A DNA stretch of 64,000 bases from Verrucomicrobiaceae bacterium UBA2429 (lineage in GTDB: Bacteria; Verrucomicrobiota; Verrucomicrobiia; Verrucomicrobiales; Verrucomicrobiaceae): assembly GCA_002343505.1 (NCBI GenBank), contig DDQZ01000028.1, forward strand, positions 5,627 through 69,626, written 5' to 3'. Within the stretch, counting starts at the first letter, position 1; each line of letters starts with the position of its first letter. The notes under the pieces are model-generated. The model searched no databases, was not told the DNA's origin, and saw only the letters and a list, made by a program, of their open reading frames with translations. This document shows, piece by piece, positions 62,955-64,000 of this stretch. Position numbers and translations under genes: made by a program.

Positions 62955-64000
62955 ATGTTCTCGCGCCTGCTTCTCTTCTCGTTGTTGTCCTTCTCTCTTC
63001 ACGCCCAGCCCATCGGTGATGGCAAGGCGGATGACACCGCTGCGGTGCAAGCGATGGTCAATGCCGGTGGCGCGGTGCGGTTTGAACGCGGGACGTATCG
63101 CCTGACGAAGCCCATCGTGGTCGATCTCGACCAAACGGGCTTCATCTCGCTCAGTGGCGACGGTGTGGCTCGGTTCGTGATGGAAGGCGCGGGACCGGCT
63201 TTTCATTTCAAAGGCACGCACGGCGGCACGGCGGCTCCCACAACATTGAAGCCGGAGATTTTCGCGCGGCAGCGCACGCCAATGGTGGATGGCATCGAAA
63301 TCGTCGGCGCGCATGCCGGGGCGGATGGCATCGAGGCCACAGGCACCATGCAGCTCACCATCACACGCGTGTCGGTGCATGAGGCACGACACGGCATCCA
63401 TCTCACCGTGCGAAACCGCAATGTCATCATCAGCGACTGTCATTTGTATCACAACAGCGGTGTGGGCGTGTTTTACGACCACGTCGACCTCCACCAGTCG
63501 AACATCACCGGCAGCCACATCAGCTACAACGCCGGCGGCGGCGTGGTGACACGCGGCGGCGGCGTGCGAAACCTCCACATCGGCACCTGCGACATCGAGA
63601 GCAACATGGCTCCCGACGCACCGCCGACCGCAAACGTGCTCATCGACTGCACCGAAGGCTCCACCGCCGAGGTGAGCATCACCGGATGCACCATTCAGCA
63701 TAACAGCGTCTCGCCCGGCTCGGCGAATGTGCGCTTTATCGGCAAAGGCAAGCCCTACGGCAACGACGAAACCGCCCGCTGGGGCCATCTGAGCATCTGC
63801 GACAACGTGCTGAGCGATGTCTCCGTGAACATCGACCTCCAGGAAGTGCGCGGAGCCGTCATCACCGGCAACACCTTCGGCGTCGGCTTCGAGCATGACC
63901 TTCTCGCGGTCGGGTGCAGCAACCTCGCCATCGGCCCGAACACCTTTGACCGCAATCCGCCCTACTACCGCGGCAAAGCCGCCGCCGTAAAAGGCGGACT
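62955..64000 (+). CDS. secreted right-handed parallel beta-helix protein, 3' end beyond the window
   Basis: At least 348 residues are encoded and the frame is still open at the window edge. A signal peptide (RLLLFSLLSFSLHAQ) is followed by GDGKADDTAAVQAMVNAGG and FERGTYRLTKPI, the start of the pectate lyase-3/beta-helix fold. Repeated turns follow (for example VIISDCHLYHNSGVGVFY, NITGSHISYNAGGGV and VSITGCTIQHNSV). It probably binds or cleaves a polysaccharide. It lies 28 bp after the carboxypeptidase gene. Confidence 0.88.
   Translation, partial: MFSRLLLFSLLSFSLHAQPIGDGKADDTAAVQAMVNAGGAVRFERGTYRLTKPIVVDLDQTGFISLSGDGVARFVMEGAGPAFHFKGTHGGTAAPTTLKPEIFARQRTPMVDGIEIVGAHAGADGIEATGTMQLTITRVSVHEARHGIHLTVRNRNVIISDCHLYHNSGVGVFYDHVDLHQSNITGSHISYNAGGGVVTRGGGVRNLHIGTCDIESNMAPDAPPTANVLIDCTEGSTAEVSITGCTIQHNSVSPGSANVRFIGKGKPYGNDETARWGHLSICDNVLSDVSVNIDLQEVRGAVITGNTFGVGFEHDLLAVGCSNLAIGPNTFDRNPPYYRGKAAAVKGG

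Overview
This is a high-GC chromosomal window with the gene set of a Verrucomicrobiota bacterium close to Prosthecobacter/Verrucomicrobium. The signs are two planctomycete-type cytochrome proteins (PSCyt1/DUF1549/DUF1553), a DUF1501 protein, an alternative complex III operon, a MoxR/DUF58/VWA operon, a Ser/Thr kinase with an X6-type ECF sigma factor, and many small secreted proteins of unknown function. All identifications come from reading motifs and gene order; no database search was run. No tRNA, rRNA, CRISPR array or prophage was seen.

Layout. 1-800: a REP-associated transposase (RAYT) embedded in its own palindromic repeats. 800-5500: a secreted esterase, an UlaG-like metallohydrolase, a nucleoside transporter, a small membrane protein and an AEC-family permease. 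5500-6185: a non-coding or decayed stretch. 6186-11222: one very large, less GC-rich gene for an Avs-like STAND NTPase with a nuclease-like N-terminus, the best candidate for a little-described defence system here. 11487-13621: PolX and a cysteine-less FmdB-like protein. 13864-20205: actABCD of alternative complex III on the minus strand, with a CRP/FNR-type palindrome just upstream and no actE, actF or oxidase genes next to it.

20390-35291 is one long plus-strand cluster: a membrane coiled-coil protein, MoxR AAA ATPase, membrane protein, ABC ATPase, DUF3592 protein, two paralogous permeases, DUF58 protein and two VWA proteins. A GxxExxY gene sits inside it between inverted A/T-rich repeats. 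35337-46380 holds a Uma2-type protein, a large PSD1 protein, a coiled-coil membrane protein, then a GntR regulator, a second PSD1 protein and its DUF1501 partner. This last pair is split by a lower-GC AbiEii-like nucleotidyltransferase module on the opposite strand.

46446-53573 carries DNA repair (AlkD-like, Vsr), a nitrilase, a PHP phosphatase and a run of secreted or membrane proteins of unknown function. 53865-58781 is a signalling module (Ser/Thr kinase with a repeat-type C-terminus, HU/DUF4469-like protein, ECF sigma factor) with an exactly periodic 66-bp palindrome-bearing tandem array in its middle. 58848-64000 is a set of exported hydrolases: an isochorismatase-SGNH fusion, a sialidase-like protein, an M14 carboxypeptidase and a parallel beta-helix protein cut by the window edge.

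Short repeats recur across the window (REP-type, the TTCGAATTTCGAA type, and a GCGTTTTTTGCGGCCA type). The second type also lies in-frame inside both PSD1 genes.
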